From: Rhizoclosmatium globosum
Taxonomy: Eukaryota > Chytridiomycota > Chytridiomycetes > Chytridiales > Chytriomycetaceae
Reading direction: 5' to 3'
Assembly (NCBI GenBank): GCA_002104985.1
Contig: MCGO01000004.1
Location: 806,001-870,000, forward strand
Length of the DNA stretch: 64,000 nt
The position numbers and the translations under genes are program-made. This document shows, piece after piece, positions 11,217 through 22,548 of the stretch; positions within the stretch are counted from its first letter, which is position 1; each line of letters starts with the position of its first letter. The notes below the pieces were generated by a model that saw only the letters and a list, made by a program, of their open reading frames with translations, had not been told where the DNA came from and searched no databases.

Positions 11217-12175
11217 ATGCGTTCAGATCAGATGGTTTCCTCTCGCAACACCAGCTCAGCTGCCGCCGCTGATCATCCAATTCCAAGCCCTGCCACCACA
11301 ACAGCAGCCACACCAAACTCAAGCCATTCAACACCTGCCCGATCCACCGCTACAGCCGCCTCTTCAGCCACCACTAATTCGTCGGCGGTCCGTAGAATTT
11401 CTGTTTCGCTGCCACAGCTGTTTTCATCAAATGCGTCAAACGTCAACTTGATTTTGACGGGCCTTGCATCTGAACTTCAAGTTCGTGGTGTTCCTGCCCC
11501 ATCCATGACAACTTCAAGTCCCTCTATCCATCCTCAATTCAGATCAAAGGCGGTGTGCAAGTTGTTTTGCAATCATTGTAGGGAGTTGTTGTGTCGTCGT
11601 GGAATGAAGGTATACACTCTATTCTAACCACGATACTCTGTATTGATTGAAACTGCTTTTATTCGCATTAGGCTATTCTTCTTGGAAACACAAAGGTGTG
11701 GTTGTTATTTTGTACTTTGTCACATTGAATTGTCTAACAACAAATCCCTTTAGGTCGAGTTATATTCCACTGATACCCCACCAACAGGCGTTCAACTTGT
11801 TTTCGAAGATTATACAACCCCGAATTGCTTGTACGTATTAGTGTCTAGTTAATTCTGACGAGTCTGACCCCTCCGAAACTTCAACAGGTGCAGAATTCGT
11901 GATGCGGCATGCCTTGGTTGCGGAAATGTTGTCGGTTATCACGTAACTCAGCCATGTGGGAAATGTTTGGAATCATGCAACAATGGTCATTTCTGGATGT
12001 TCCAATCCGATGAAGTATTCCCAGTCGAGCGAACAGCAAGTGTGTTTATACTTGTGCGTACACATTTAATTAATCCTTTGACATAGGTAACAAGACTCTT
12101 CGATGGGCGAATGTGTTGTGTGCCCCCCAAGATGTCGATGAAACAGTCCAATCAGAACCCTCAATTTGCCGTTAG
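11217..12175 (+). CDS. FAM72 family protein
   Basis: A Ser/Thr/Ala-rich N-terminal region of about 60 residues precedes the conserved FAM72 core. The core has [45 protein letters not shown], then [45 protein letters not shown], and finally LRWANVL. The paired CxxC motifs suggest zinc binding, and the order C-x2-C, RGMKA, STD-PP, C-x2-[10 protein letters not shown]-x2-[10 protein letters not shown] matches human FAM72A. Human FAM72A antagonises the nuclear uracil glycosylase UNG2; nothing here shows that the fungal protein does so. There are four short introns, and the last exon ends at TAG 12173-12175. An alternative in-frame ATG lies at 11232. Confidence 0.85.
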
Positions 12176-12233
12176 TTATTCCTGGCTTCCTCTGCATACA
12201 CGAATAAAGAGCCATGAAACGAGGTTTATTGTC

Positions 12234-13203
12234 TTATCCACAAAGGGCAGCTGCAGCTCGTTCTACGCTGCCACCATTTCTTCTCAAGGCAGCAACAACA
12301 GCATCCCGATCAAAGCCCATTCCAACCAAAATTCCTACGGACTCCTCACTGATCACGACGTTGTTTTCTTGTTGCTGGTTGGTATATTCTTGAGCAACTC
12401 GAGGAGGCTCCCCTCCTGTTCCCGCATTCACTCCTCCAAGAAGACCAACAGCTGTAGGTCCACGACTGCCGAGTACAGGCATGAACACCTTTTCGCACAG
12501 TTGTGCAACAGCTGTTGGGACCCTTAACGATTTGAAAGGAAGCTCGTCACTTCTCCAGAGAATGCCTCCAATCAATCCAGAAATTGCAGGAGGCAAGGAC
12601 CGTGGGAACTGAGTCCATAGGAGCTGAAATCGAGGGTGTAAGTTGGTGCTTGTATCAACCCCCAACCATCACAACACTAGCTCTCACCTGGCCAGCCAAG
12701 ATATACAGCACAACTTTGTCGCTGATACCAATGCCTAGAATCCTGACCCTGACAGTCACAGGTACAAGTCCCGAGAACACAATCAAAGCTCCAAAGATCG
12801 GCCCATACGGCCCTGCCGCCGACTTCAGCCCAAACAGCGAATTCACTAGCACACAAAGCACAGAGGATACGATTGTTGATGTCAAGAGTAATGAGGAATA
12901 CTTGTTGGATCCAAACTGGCGTTCCAATAAGCGCAACGAATATATGAGGAGGGACGAGAAGAGGATTTCGGATGAGTTTGAGAAAGCTGAATTGGCAGAT
13001 TGATTTAGAGTATTAGTTAATTGAGAGTTAAGAGGGTGGGTGGGCTAACCAATGAATCGGGCCAGTGTTGGAGCTAGGCCTTGCTTCTTTGATGATGTAT
13101 TCAGAGCCAAGACAGAGAATGCAAGGGATGCAATTCCCGTGACAATAAAGAGTGCCTTGGACACTGGGGCATTGTAGAATCCAGATGGTCCTGACTGCAA
13201 CAT
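12234..13203 (-). CDS. UBAC2-like rhomboid pseudoprotease with UBA domain
   Basis: The protein is an ER-membrane derlin/rhomboid-like protein. Exon 1 (from 13203) gives SGFYNAPVSKALFIVTGIASLAFSVLAL. Exon 2 gives SLLIYSLRLLERQFGSNKYSSLLL followed by membrane helices and PYGPIFGALIVFSGLVPVTVRVRILGIGISDKVVLYILAGQV. The last exon has ISGLIGGILWRS and a C-terminal UBA domain (ISEESVGILVGMGFDRDAVVAALRRNGGSVERAAAAL). The order of multi-pass rhomboid core, then GLIGGIL, then UBA matches UBAC2, which works in ER-associated degradation and lipid-droplet control; fungal Dsc2 is related. The catalytic Ser-His dyad expected of active rhomboids was not seen. Confidence 0.85.
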
Positions 13204-13402
13204 CTCGGGTCTTTTTCTGTGTTTCCTTTTCTTCCTTGCAACTTTGGGGTACGCAAAAGAAACTTTCTCCAAAACCCCATCTCACTCATCTCATCCCATT
13301 GTAACTGTTGTCTCAGTCATCATCACTTTGATCATGTCTTAGAACATACTGCCCTTCATGAGCTGAGGTTGTCTCAATGAGCCCAATTTCACTCTTGTCA
13401 TA

Positions 13403-13870
13403 ATGCAGTCTTTCCCTTTTTCCCTCATCCTTGAACCAGCTTTATTCAGAGTACATCCTAGCGAAAATGGGGTGGAGACTCGGGAAAGGGTTGGAATATT
13501 GAGTCTGTTTGCACTTTCATACTGGTGGCCTTGTATCACTCAAGGTTTCCTTGAGAGTGTGTCAGCAATACTTTCACCATCTGAATCTCTTGTTTCAAAC
13601 GTACCAAAGCTCACTCTTCAGTTTTGCTACGATTGTAATTAAGAGTTGATCACATTCTTGCTTTTTGAACCAGCTTTATTCAGAGTACATCCTAGCGAAA
13701 ATGGGGTGGAGACTCGGGAAAGGGTTGGAATAGCTACTCTGTTTGCACTTTCAGATTGGGAGCCTTGCGTCTATCAAGGTCTCCTTCAAAGTATGTCAGA
13801 TAAATACTTCCTTTTCCATACACGAATACCGAACTTCTCTTTGAGCTTCGCTATCAAAGCATACGTATAA
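13403..13870. repeat. Tandem duplication, two 234-bp units with a 68-bp identical core
   Basis: Bases 13431-13498 and 13665-13732 are identical over 68 nt. Similarity continues downstream to about 13565 and 13799, with many substitutions. The 234-bp offset is a multiple of three. In the plus frame both units stay open and encode EPALFRVHPSENGVETRERVGI followed by LFALS-W-PC---QG-L-S-S, so amino acids are kept where bases differ. On the minus strand each core carries AATAAA. I recognise no family. It could be a decayed repeat-containing gene, two exons of an unknown gene, or a duplicated noncoding segment. Confidence 0.65.
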
Positions 13871-13871
13871 C

Positions 13872-13905
13872 GCACACACACACACACACACACTCTCTCT
13901 CTCTC
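13872..13905 (+). repeat. (CA)n(CT)n microsatellite
   Basis: About ten CA dinucleotides are followed by about six CT dinucleotides, then pyrimidine-rich sequence. Confidence 0.9.
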
Positions 13906-13982
13906 TTCCTCCCTCTCCTCTTTTAAGTATCAATCCATAAATAAAACACGTTTCTTTCATGAATCTTTATTGAATGAGTTCT

Positions 13983-16900
13983 TTACTTCCTCCCACCGAA
14001 TAAGCCCCCAAGCCAGCCACTCTTTTTCACAGGCTGGTCCAAGTTTGTGCGTTCCATACGATCGCTCAACTCATCACGACGTCCCCCACGGTCCCTTTCC
14101 CGTTCATCGCGCGATTTGGTCCGTCCACCCATAGCAGGCTCTGATCCATATCGATCCATTTTGCCGTATTCGCGATCACCACGACCTGCAGGAGTCGAAC
14201 GACCGTCCCGATCATCAGTTCGGTATCCTTGTCGGGATGAGTTTGAACGCTCATCATCCCGATACGATCCATTGCGGTAAACATCATCTCTGGCTTGACT
14301 TCTGGACCCACTTCTTTCCGGTCCACGGTCATCGCGTCCTCGAGACGATGGTCCAGCTCGAGCATCGCGTGGATCACGGTCATCTTCCCGGTGGCGGTCA
14401 ATGCGACCTTCACTCCTACTCTTTTGAACACGAGGATCGTCATCGCGTCGTCGACTTCCATCATCTCCACGACGAGATTCTGCTCCACGAGACTTTGATC
14501 GAGGAGAAGTTGGAGGAGAGAGTTCGGGCTTCGTGTCGTAGGGATGTGGAGAAGGCTTATCAACACCTCCACGCTTGTGAAGGTTCTTCAGTGTATCCAA
14601 AAATGAATGCGGGTTCAAGACATGTGTAGAGCCAATCAACACTTCACGTTGGTTTTCAACCATAATCTCGTTCGCGGATCGCATTTCAGAGAACGTCATT
14701 CCGCCAAGCATAAACAGAATAATTCGTGGACCATTGTTTCGCAAAACGTTGGCATCCAATCGATTTGATCCTGGAATCAAACTTGAAGATTCCTTCGAAG
14801 AAGCTCCTCGATTTAGGGAGCTTCCTCCTGCGCGAGAAGTAGCCCAAGTTCCTTTTGTTCGAGGAGTTCCTGACTCTTCGTAACTACCACGATTTCCACC
14901 CGTCGCACCACGTCCACCAGATCTCCCGAAGGATGGAGGTGGCTCTTTTACCCAAGGAAAAACAGCAGGATCCAAAGTGTTTTTCGCTTGATCTTCCAGC
15001 ATGTGTTTGATGATGGGAATATAACGACTATTCTCAAATTTGACTTCCTTCACTCGACCTCTCGCCCCTTTCAAGTTGCTGAACGCGTAAGGATTCGCAC
15101 CTCCACGCTTCACAATACTTTCCGACAGACGAACACCAAGGGCAGAAAGGTTGGTAATGGCTTGGTTTTCGTCACGAGACAGCTTGACAATGTCAAAGAG
15201 TTGTTGGCGTTCTGCATCAGGCAAGCCTTCAGCCATAATAATATGCAGCATAAGAAGGCGGATTTTGTCTTCATGGCTACGTATTTGGTCAGATCAAATC
15301 CTTTTAAGCAATGAGTGTACACACCAGATGGTTCGGTTGGATAATAAAGATGTCACGGACCCCAAAATATTCTTGGATGGCTTAAAATCACTATTTTCTC
15401 CCGTAGCCAATTCCTGTAAGATCGTTAATAAACGTAAAATAAGAAGATTATACAAACCTGCTCAACGGTGGAGACATTGTGATGGTTATACTTGTTGAAC
15501 ACAGCCATACACTCTTGACAGATATCAGTGTGTAGCGAGAACTTGGACTTCATTTCCTGGAATTCAGGCATGGCCTGGAGAGTGTCCTTCATGTCGGCAA
15601 TATCAGATCCTCCTTTCCTATTTTCCATCCATGAGTACTCCTTCGATACATCAGTGACATTACTAACCCAGTTGCAAAATTGGCAGCCTTATTTTCCGCC
15701 GTAAACTTCTTCAAGAGTGCAGGCAAAAACTCCATTACTTCGGCAATATGTGTGTACTTTTGAGAGACCCAAATCTTATCACTGTCATCCAAAGTCGCAA
15801 GCTTTCCCTCCTCAGACCTACGAAAATATGAGACCGATTGTACGGCATAGTGAACCAACATACTTGTTCGGAAACTTGTTTCCTTCCTCAAGGGCTAAAC
15901 AATCATTGACCATTGCTTGATAGGTAAACTCATGCAACAATGGCGCAACAACATCCGCTCCTCTATCAACAAGAAGCAAGATAGCACGAGGATACGTTGT
16001 CTGAGGTGGGAAACTCTTATCAATTCGAGCCAACTCATCCAATTCATCCTGCACAAGCTTCGCGAATTTCTCAATCAGTGGGGCATTCGAACTATTTGGC
16101 GTAATAGTCGGAGTCGGAGGCGAGTAATAACGGATGTAAGGATATTCCCCAAGAGTTGCAAGAACAGACACAAGACGTTTCGCAACAGGTGCAAGTTCAT
16201 AATTCATATGAGACGCTGTCTGAGCATTGATAATCGACGGAAGGGCTCCAGGCAAATCCAGTGAAAAGGCCTGTGGCTCAATAGCTGATTGTGAATTTGA
16301 TTTCAATAACATGGATCACCCTTTGTCGCACCAATTTACAAACCCAGGAAATCCATATTGAGCTCCTTCAATGAATGAACATGGCGCTGAATCGGGGACT
16401 TTTGAATCTTTTCAAAGAGGGTATCTGACAGAGCTGTGTGTGGGGGGAGAGGAGGGTAATGAGTCCATTAGAAATTGGGGGCGGAGGGGGAGTTGTGCAA
16501 GACGCCTTTTGAGACACGTGGCCACTCACAACCCCAGACTGCCATCACATACCAGAAATAAAGAACAAGTGAGCAGCTGCGTAAGGCGGCTTTCCGCGAG
16601 TGTAATCCGCAAGCAGGAGCTCGACTGACTCGGGCGTTGGTGCCAACAAATAGACGGCATCCTGGTCCGGGAACGGTGTTCGTCGCAGCTCCAGCATTTC
16701 AACGACTGGGCGGCAATTCAGTCAGATTGGCGGGTTTGAACGAAAGGGTTGCTTACTGGTGACATTCAGTTCTAGAATGTCTGTCATCTTAACACAGCTG
16801 TTGATGACCTTCCTGGCAAGTGAATCCATAATAACAACTTTCCATTTTGATGCGATTGGCTTCACTTGCGTGATGATTTGAGTGAGCACCCCTGATGATA

Positions 16901-17060
16901 ACAAAGTTAGTTACTCATTACGCCACCTCCGGCAGTTTCACAAGACGCCCAGCCAATGCAATAGCAGGCTCATAGATCATCTGATTCATTCAAAGCATTG
17001 CAGAGCTGTAATGATGACGCTGTACTTACTCGCCCTCAAGATTTCTTGAATGCTCGACAT
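13983..17060 (-). CDS. Sec1/Munc18 (SM) family protein with long Arg/Asp-rich tail
   Basis: SM proteins bind syntaxins and drive SNARE assembly in exocytosis. The start at 17060 gives MSSIQEILRA. Domain 1 follows (SKWKVVIMDSLARKVINSCVKMTDILE), then RAILLLVDRGADVVAPLLHEFTYQAMVNDCLAL, the domain 3 helices, and RIILFMLGGMTFSEMRSANEIM with EVLIGSTHVLNPHSFLDTLKNL. These are all landmarks of the STXBP1/Sec1 subgroup. Where other members stop, this protein continues for about 200 residues, nearly all Arg, Asp, Ser, Gly and Glu (RDDRGPERSGSRSQARDD and similar), and ends GWLGGLFGGRK. The tail is in one open frame with no stop and is absent from animal and yeast relatives as I know them. There are several short introns. 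UNC-18/Sec1 is preferred over Vps45 or Sly1 by the domain 3b spacing and the STHVL motif. Confidence 0.9.
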
Positions 17061-17134
17061 TTGAAGGAACTTTCAGAAAAGAACAATAAAATGGAAGGAG
17101 AAAAGAAAGAGTAAGTTTATGTTACAATTATTCA

Positions 17135-20051
17135 TCATTTTTCCACTCCTCCAGTAGGAAGAGCATAGCCTTTCTTGGCTTTCTTCAATAATTCAGACGT
17201 CGCCTTCAGCCTTTCCTCTATATTCTTGATGTATTCACCCGTTGGTCTCTGCAATGCTTTCTATTAGACAACCAGCTTTGCTTTCAACAAACACCAACCT
17301 CATCTGAAACTCCTCGTCCAAATGCACCGGCATTCGCTGTAGACTTGACTCCAGCCAAACCAGAGGAACGATCATCATGAGAAGGTAATGGCGATTCCAC
17401 CTTGTTTTTTCCTCGTATCAATTTCTCAGAAACGTTGTTTTGTGCACTTGTTTCCTTTGATATTGTATGTGCAGGTGCTGCAACAGGTAATACAGATGTA
17501 GATGCGGTGGCAAAAGCAGAAACATGAGATTGTGGCAGTTTTCGCCTTGACTCCGTGGTATGTTCGGGTTGCGTTTCATAAGTCTGTGTTGTCCTAAACG
17601 TGTTTCGCAATACTTCAACATGGTGTTCTGACTCTTCCATCTTTTGCTGAAGGTCTGGTAAAGCTTGAACGACCGATTTTAAATCAGACTGGATTTCGAA
17701 ATATTCTTCTTTGAGTTGCGGTGTGGGTTTTTGTGTACTTGACAGTCGATCAACAACCGCGTCTGTGTTGACTTCAACTCGCGCCAGGCGTTCCGAAAGT
17801 GCAGTAATATCCTATATCCTAGTAATGAATACTTTCGCATTGATCAACAACCGAGAAGAAAAAACGAACCTCCTTGATACTTTGATGACTATCCAACAAC
17901 TTATTTACAACCCCCAACAAACTCCCAACCATAGCCTCCAAATTCCCCACCCCTTCACCTATATGATGCTGATGCTGATGCTGTAGAGGAAGTTGATGCT
18001 GTTGAATCGACTGCGTCTGTTGTTGAATCATCGACCTCCGGCCACCACCCCACTCCCCACCACTAACCCCCTCTCTCAGCCCACCACCCCCACTCCTCAA
18101 ACTCGCACCCCCACCGACCAACACACCACTCCCACTGCTCCCGGCAACGCCATTCCCATTTCCCGCCCCATTCTTGAAAACAACGGGAATCACTGACCCC
18201 GCACTATTCCACCGATTCCGCGCCGCTTCAATCCGACTCGCCGTTCCTCCGTTCGGTCCTGCGGCTAGTCCTCCAAAACTTAAAGGCTCGCTTCCGCGGG
18301 ACTTATCCTGGTCTGCTGATGGTACCGCTGTATCACTGGGATGGAGTGGGCTAGTGGGGAGGATATGTGCGGTTCCAGTTCCTGGAACGCCGTGGTTTAA
18401 GGACCGGCTTCCACTTGTTGCTGATGTGCTCATGTCAAGCGCAATGAGCAGGGGTGCAGTATTTGGGTCCGGGGATCCTATGTTCTGATACGATGGTTGC
18501 CGGTGTTGCTGCTTTTGATTATGATGGTGGTGTTGGTGATGGTAAGGTTGGTGGTCATTTTCGAATCGCTGTGGACTGGGTTGGAGGTCGTGTAGATGTA
18601 GTGGGGGTTGTGATGAAAATGGGGGCTCTGTAAAGAGGTTTGTCGTTGCATTCAATGATGGTTTTAGGATGGATCGACGGTGTGGTTGTGAAGACGATGA
18701 CCCGTGTCGCTGTGGTGGTTGGTACCCGCTCATAGGGTGGGCAGACGGGTTGGGAGGCAAAAGTGGAGATTCGTGTAGCATGCTTGTACTTATATCGGCA
18801 CCGTTTGGTCCTCCACGTCCAGTCGGAAACACATATGATGGCGTTTCCGAGCACATTGGATCAAAGTCATGATCAATAATCAGTCCTAGATATTAAGTGC
18901 ATCAATATTCATGTTTCGTGAGTAAATTAAGTAAATCTAAGTCGGTATCCATACGGTAGAATGGGGATTACAGGAATTTGAGGGGAAAAGGAGAAAAAAG
19001 GAACACAAGGAGGAACAAGCCACACACCAGATGCCCCTTCACCTTCATTGACCCAATCGCCATTTGCTAATCGAGCACTTAATGGTATCAAGCTTCCTCC
19101 AGCAAGCTCATTTGTATAGAGAGTTGTGCGATACGGCATATTCTCCATCAGCTTAATCTGATGTTTTGCATCCTCAGCAGCAGCAGCAGCAGTATGATGA
19201 GGATACTCCGACTCTGATTGATTTTCAAGCTCATGAAGGATATCTTTCGGATTTGAGGAGTAGTTTGCTGGATTGAAATTTCGTTGGTGGGACAGTGAGG
19301 ATGAGAATGGGGGATCAGGCCGATTTGATTGAGTTTGTTGCGGTTTCAGTTTTTTAGGTAAAGATATCGGTGAAGCTTTCTGACCCGTATCCGTTGTTGG
19401 TGGTCGTGGTTTGTCGGCTGACAAAATGTGTTACAAAGGTATGGTACATAAATCAACCAAAACACCCAAACCATTTTGGTAGCCCCGAGAACGTGCCAGC
19501 TCTTCACGTAAAGTTTTGCACATTTTTGCGAGATCGATAATAAATAAGAGTTTCCGTTCTGCAAAGCCATTGGAGAAGAACTGTTCACGAGACAAAACAG
19601 GTTTGTAGCCGAATTCGTCGCGCAAAAGTTTATACACGGAATCTATGAATCGACCGTCGCGTTTTGCATGCAGGATGTGGTTCTTTGACGCGAAGTGGCG
19701 GGCGAGATGGGGATCAGATTCGAGGATAATGAAGTGGATCAGCGGGAGAAACGCTGTTGGGTCGCCTTTACTAAGACTGTATGAAACAATAAGTATATCC
19801 ATTGGTTGAAAAGACTAGGGGTAGTTCAGAAGTTGTATTCTGCAGTGCTTGGCAACGAGGTATGAGTCGGGATTGTTCTATAGCCTCATGAGAGGTCTCA
19901 CATCCCCGCCAACATGACTGGAAGGACATGAAGGCACGATAAATGCCAGGTGGACGTACCTGGAAGCGTCAAAGGGCCCAGTGTACTGAAGAGGCTTCAG
20001 CTCCGCCTGTACTTTGCCAATATTGTTCCTCAAGTCGCCGGTTGCTGCCAT
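17135..20051 (-). CDS. CEP44: Centrosomal protein CEP44
   Basis: CEP44 sits at the proximal centriole lumen and is needed for centriole-to-centrosome conversion. Exon 1 (20051-19960) encodes MAATGDLRNNIGKVQAELKP and further residues to DAS. A 183-nt intron (19959-19777) joins it in frame to SLSKGDPTAFLPLIHFIIL, then LARHFASKNH, GRFIDSVYKLLRDEFGYKPVLSREQFFSNGFAERKL. This is the conserved CEP44 N-terminal domain, including the diagnostic KGDP and FIDxVYKLLRDxFxYKP motifs. A long, low-complexity Pro/Ser/His region follows, then coiled coils (VGSLLGVVNKLLDSHQSIKE, DITALSERLARVE). The last exon ends in a helix (KNIEERLKATSELLKKAKKGYALPTGG). A protein of roughly 800 residues is about twice human CEP44; the excess is low-complexity linker. 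Its presence implies centrioles. Confidence 0.88.
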
Positions 20052-20322
20052 CGTTCAACACTCTAAGTAAAGTGTATTCTACCCGAGTCTTGACTTTTGT
20101 TGGCCAAGAAGCGGAGCCAAGAGATGGAAGAGGACGGGTCCAGAGGAAGCTTTTGAAAAATTTGGCAGGCAAAAGATGGCGGAGATGGAAAGGAAAGGGC
20201 CGGCCTTTCTTCCAAAATTATTCAATAATCGAGGCTGGGATGTTTAAGGTTTTTTTCAATGGTATGTTGTCCAACAGGAAAGGAAAGGAAAAGAAGGTTG
20301 ATTTGTGGATTTTGAGGAGGAC
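20052..20322. promoter_or_regulatory. Divergent CEP44/NUP58 promoter region
   Basis: This is a 271-bp gap between divergent starts. No gene was seen. Purine-rich AGGAAAGGAAAGGAAAAGAAGG lies about 30 bp before the NUP58 ATG, on the plus strand. Confidence 0.4.
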
Positions 20323-22110
20323 ATGTTCTCTTTTGGAAACGCGAGTGCCCAACCAACAGCAACCACTGGTTCTGCCACACCAGGGTAAGAGAGGTTCAGG
20401 GCAACATCGCAGACGAGAGGAACTTACGCGCATTCATTTGGCACATAGCACAACGTCACTGTTTGGTGGAGCAGCAGCAACACCTGGACCAGCAGCAGCA
20501 ACAACAACAACAACTGGCGGTCTCTTTGGGGCGACTGCACCAGCTACAACAACACCGGCAACAACATCGCTCTTTGGCGCTGCGACTCCGGCAGCAACGA
20601 CAACAACAACGACAACGACACCAGGAGCAGCACCAGCAACCACCTCTCTCTTTGGTGCTGCTGCTGCTCCGACTCAAGCACCCGCGACCACAGCAGCTCC
20701 AGCGGGTGCTTCTCTCTTCGGTGCATCTACGGCTCAGCCTGCCGCTGCTGGAAGCTCCCTCTTCGGTGCTTCAACAACTGCCGCAAACACTGCCGCAAAT
20801 GCTGGCCCGTGCGTACCTCCTTCGGCCTTTTTCCTTCATCCATATGACAATATTTACAATATTTCCTCGCCTAGTCCCCCGCTCGAAAAAACTACTCGCT
20901 ATGGTGAAGTTCCCGCCGATATCAGAGCAAGTCTTGACGCATTCGAGTACGCCCACATATCTTTTTATTCATATTGCCGCGTTTCCAACTCTCTGCATAC
21001 AGAACGTTTGTCCAGAAGCAAATGGAAATGTCTGAAGAGATTGCTGCCTCTGGTTTCACGAAGAGAATCAATGCTTCGCGTGAAGAATTCAAAAATATCG
21101 AATTGGTATGGGAAATGAATCAAAACTCGGTCGTATCTCACTTCACGCAATTTAGAAATATCAAGGATTGAAGACGCTTTTGGAACGCGATAATGCGTTG
21201 ATCCAAAACTTGAGAACTCTTGTTGGAAAGGAAATGAAAACTGCGGGTCAGTGATGAGTAACTTGTATTTCATGGGTGTTGATTTTGATTTTTGGTTCAG
21301 ACTTTGCAACGCGTTTCATTGACTCATACCAAGCTCACCGTCAACCTAGTATGACTTTCAACAACACCGATTCATTCCAGTTTCGTATAACGCTCAACTA
21401 TTTTACTCAATGCGCTCAACTACATATTCTTCAGGTACTTTGTGAATCTCACAAACAGTCTCGAAAGCCGTCTTCAATCATACCGCCAAACTATTGATGT
21501 GAATAACTTTCCACCGTATTTAATACGTAGCTAATGAAATTATAGGACTTGGAACGCCACCTCCAATCAGTATCGCAAAAACCACACCATTCCCCACAAG
21601 GTAATGACTTCAGCTCAACGCAAGTCAGAAACTAAGCCCTCTGAAATAACCTATAGCCATCGCGGAAATCCTTAAACATCAACACGACTCCTTCCTTGTC
21701 ATTGCAGGAAAACTTGCAGCAGTTCACAATGCACTGGGGAAGCAGAGGGAAGCCTTTTTGGCGTACAGACGGCGATACTTTGGGGACCACAAGAATCCAT
21801 TCAGAAAAGGATTCGTTGGGCAAGGTTAGCTTTTTATTGGTTGAGTTCTTTGAGTGTTCAAAAAGCGTGATTAGATGATCGTGTGCCTTTGGCTACAATC
21901 GCTTCGGGGTTGAAACCCACTGATATGAATGCTTCAGTTGGGACTGGTGCTGCAGGAGGAGCTGCACCTGCGCCTGCATTAGGATCTCTTGGAGGTGGAA
22001 GTTTGTTTGGAGCTAGTCAACCGGTTGCTGGAGCGACCACTGGTGGATTTGGAGGCTTTGGCGGATTTGGAGCGGCTGCTACTACGCCAAGTGTCAAAAA
22101 GAAGCGTTAA
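20323..22110 (+). CDS. NUP58: FG nucleoporin NUP58/NUP45 (yeast Nup49 counterpart)
   Basis: NUP58 is a component of the central channel Nup62-54-58 complex. Exon 1 encodes MFSFGNASAQPTATTG. A short intron beginning GTAAGAG leads to a Thr/Ala-rich region with at least five SLFG/GLFG repeats, the transport-factor binding sites of the pore barrier. A short KFPPISEQV segment begins the coiled-coil half, which continues with VQKQMEMSEEIAASGFTKRINASREEF, LLERDNALIQNLRTLVGKEMK, SLESRLQSYRQTIDDLERHLQS and IAEILKHQHDSFLVIAGKLAAVHNALGKQREAFLAYRRRYFGD. This last block matches the third helix of NUPL1. A second Gly/Phe-rich patch (GFGGFGGFGA) and the basic VKKKR close the chain. There are six or more short introns. 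Confidence 0.88.
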
Positions 22111-22548
22111 GTTATTTGTAAGCGGATTGCGGAATACCAAGTGTTGCTCTTGTGGAGTGTAGGTTCTGGTCTGTTGTTGGTTCAAATGATATGGAACAGA
22201 CTGACATAAAGAAATATTGAATTTATTCTTGTGATATCCCTGATGAACAGGCATAAATGCAGGACGTGTGAGAGATTCCAGCAGTATCGTGGCAGTATCG
22301 AGGGTTTTGGTGGGAGGAGAAATTGTCAATTGGGTGACTGGTGCATTCCACCAAAACGGAACTCCATCCCTTCGAGGCATCAAGATACCAGTCTCTCCAA
22401 CGAGCAACTCTCAATCTTTGCCTCATCCTTACCATCCCGGTCTTTCCCAACCCAGCATCTTGACAGGACCCAAACCAATCCCGCCACCTATCTGTTAAAA
22501 CTCATCAACCACACCCCTCTTTTCTCCTAAACATCGTATTCCAACAAA
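22111..22548. other. NUP58-PPP4R4 intergenic interval, no supported gene
   Basis: The interval is 438 bases. A minus-strand stretch (about 22390-22220) reads MPRRDGVPFWWNAPVTQL and later ESLTRPAFMPVHQGYHKN, then AATAAA. It lacks a stop before running into NUP58 and has no splice model I could support, so it is not called as a gene. The plus side probably carries the PPP4R4 promoter. Confidence 0.4.

Larger units (their letters stand above)
13204..13982. other. Gene-poor interval with duplicated unit and microsatellite
   Basis: These 779 bases lie between the UBAC2-like start and the stop of the SM-protein gene. I recognise no complete gene. The interval holds two copies of a 234-bp unit and a CA/CT microsatellite, both listed separately. 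AATAAA at about 13940 on the plus strand has no recognised gene upstream. Confidence 0.6.

Noticed and set aside
14047..14629. ORFs on both strands across the SM-protein tail
   Set aside because: These are shadows of the Arg/Asp-rich repeat; none carries a motif.
19829..19900. A CEP44 exon reading ...CRIQLLNYP, similar to the animal LLNYP motif
   Set aside because: It needs an in-frame stop to be skipped. The exon at 20051-19960 splices cleanly to 19776 with the full N-terminal domain, so this lies in the intron.
20463..21035. Long Gln/Leu-rich plus-strand ORF, and 20434-20677 minus-strand Val/Cys-rich ORFs
   Set aside because: These are shadows of the Thr/Ala/FG-repeat coding sequence of NUP58 in other frames.
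19943..21118. 391-codon ORF starting MPGGRTWKRQ
   Set aside because: It fuses the CEP44 antisense 5' region, the NUP58 promoter and NUP58 introns. The true NUP58 start is MFSFGN at 20323.
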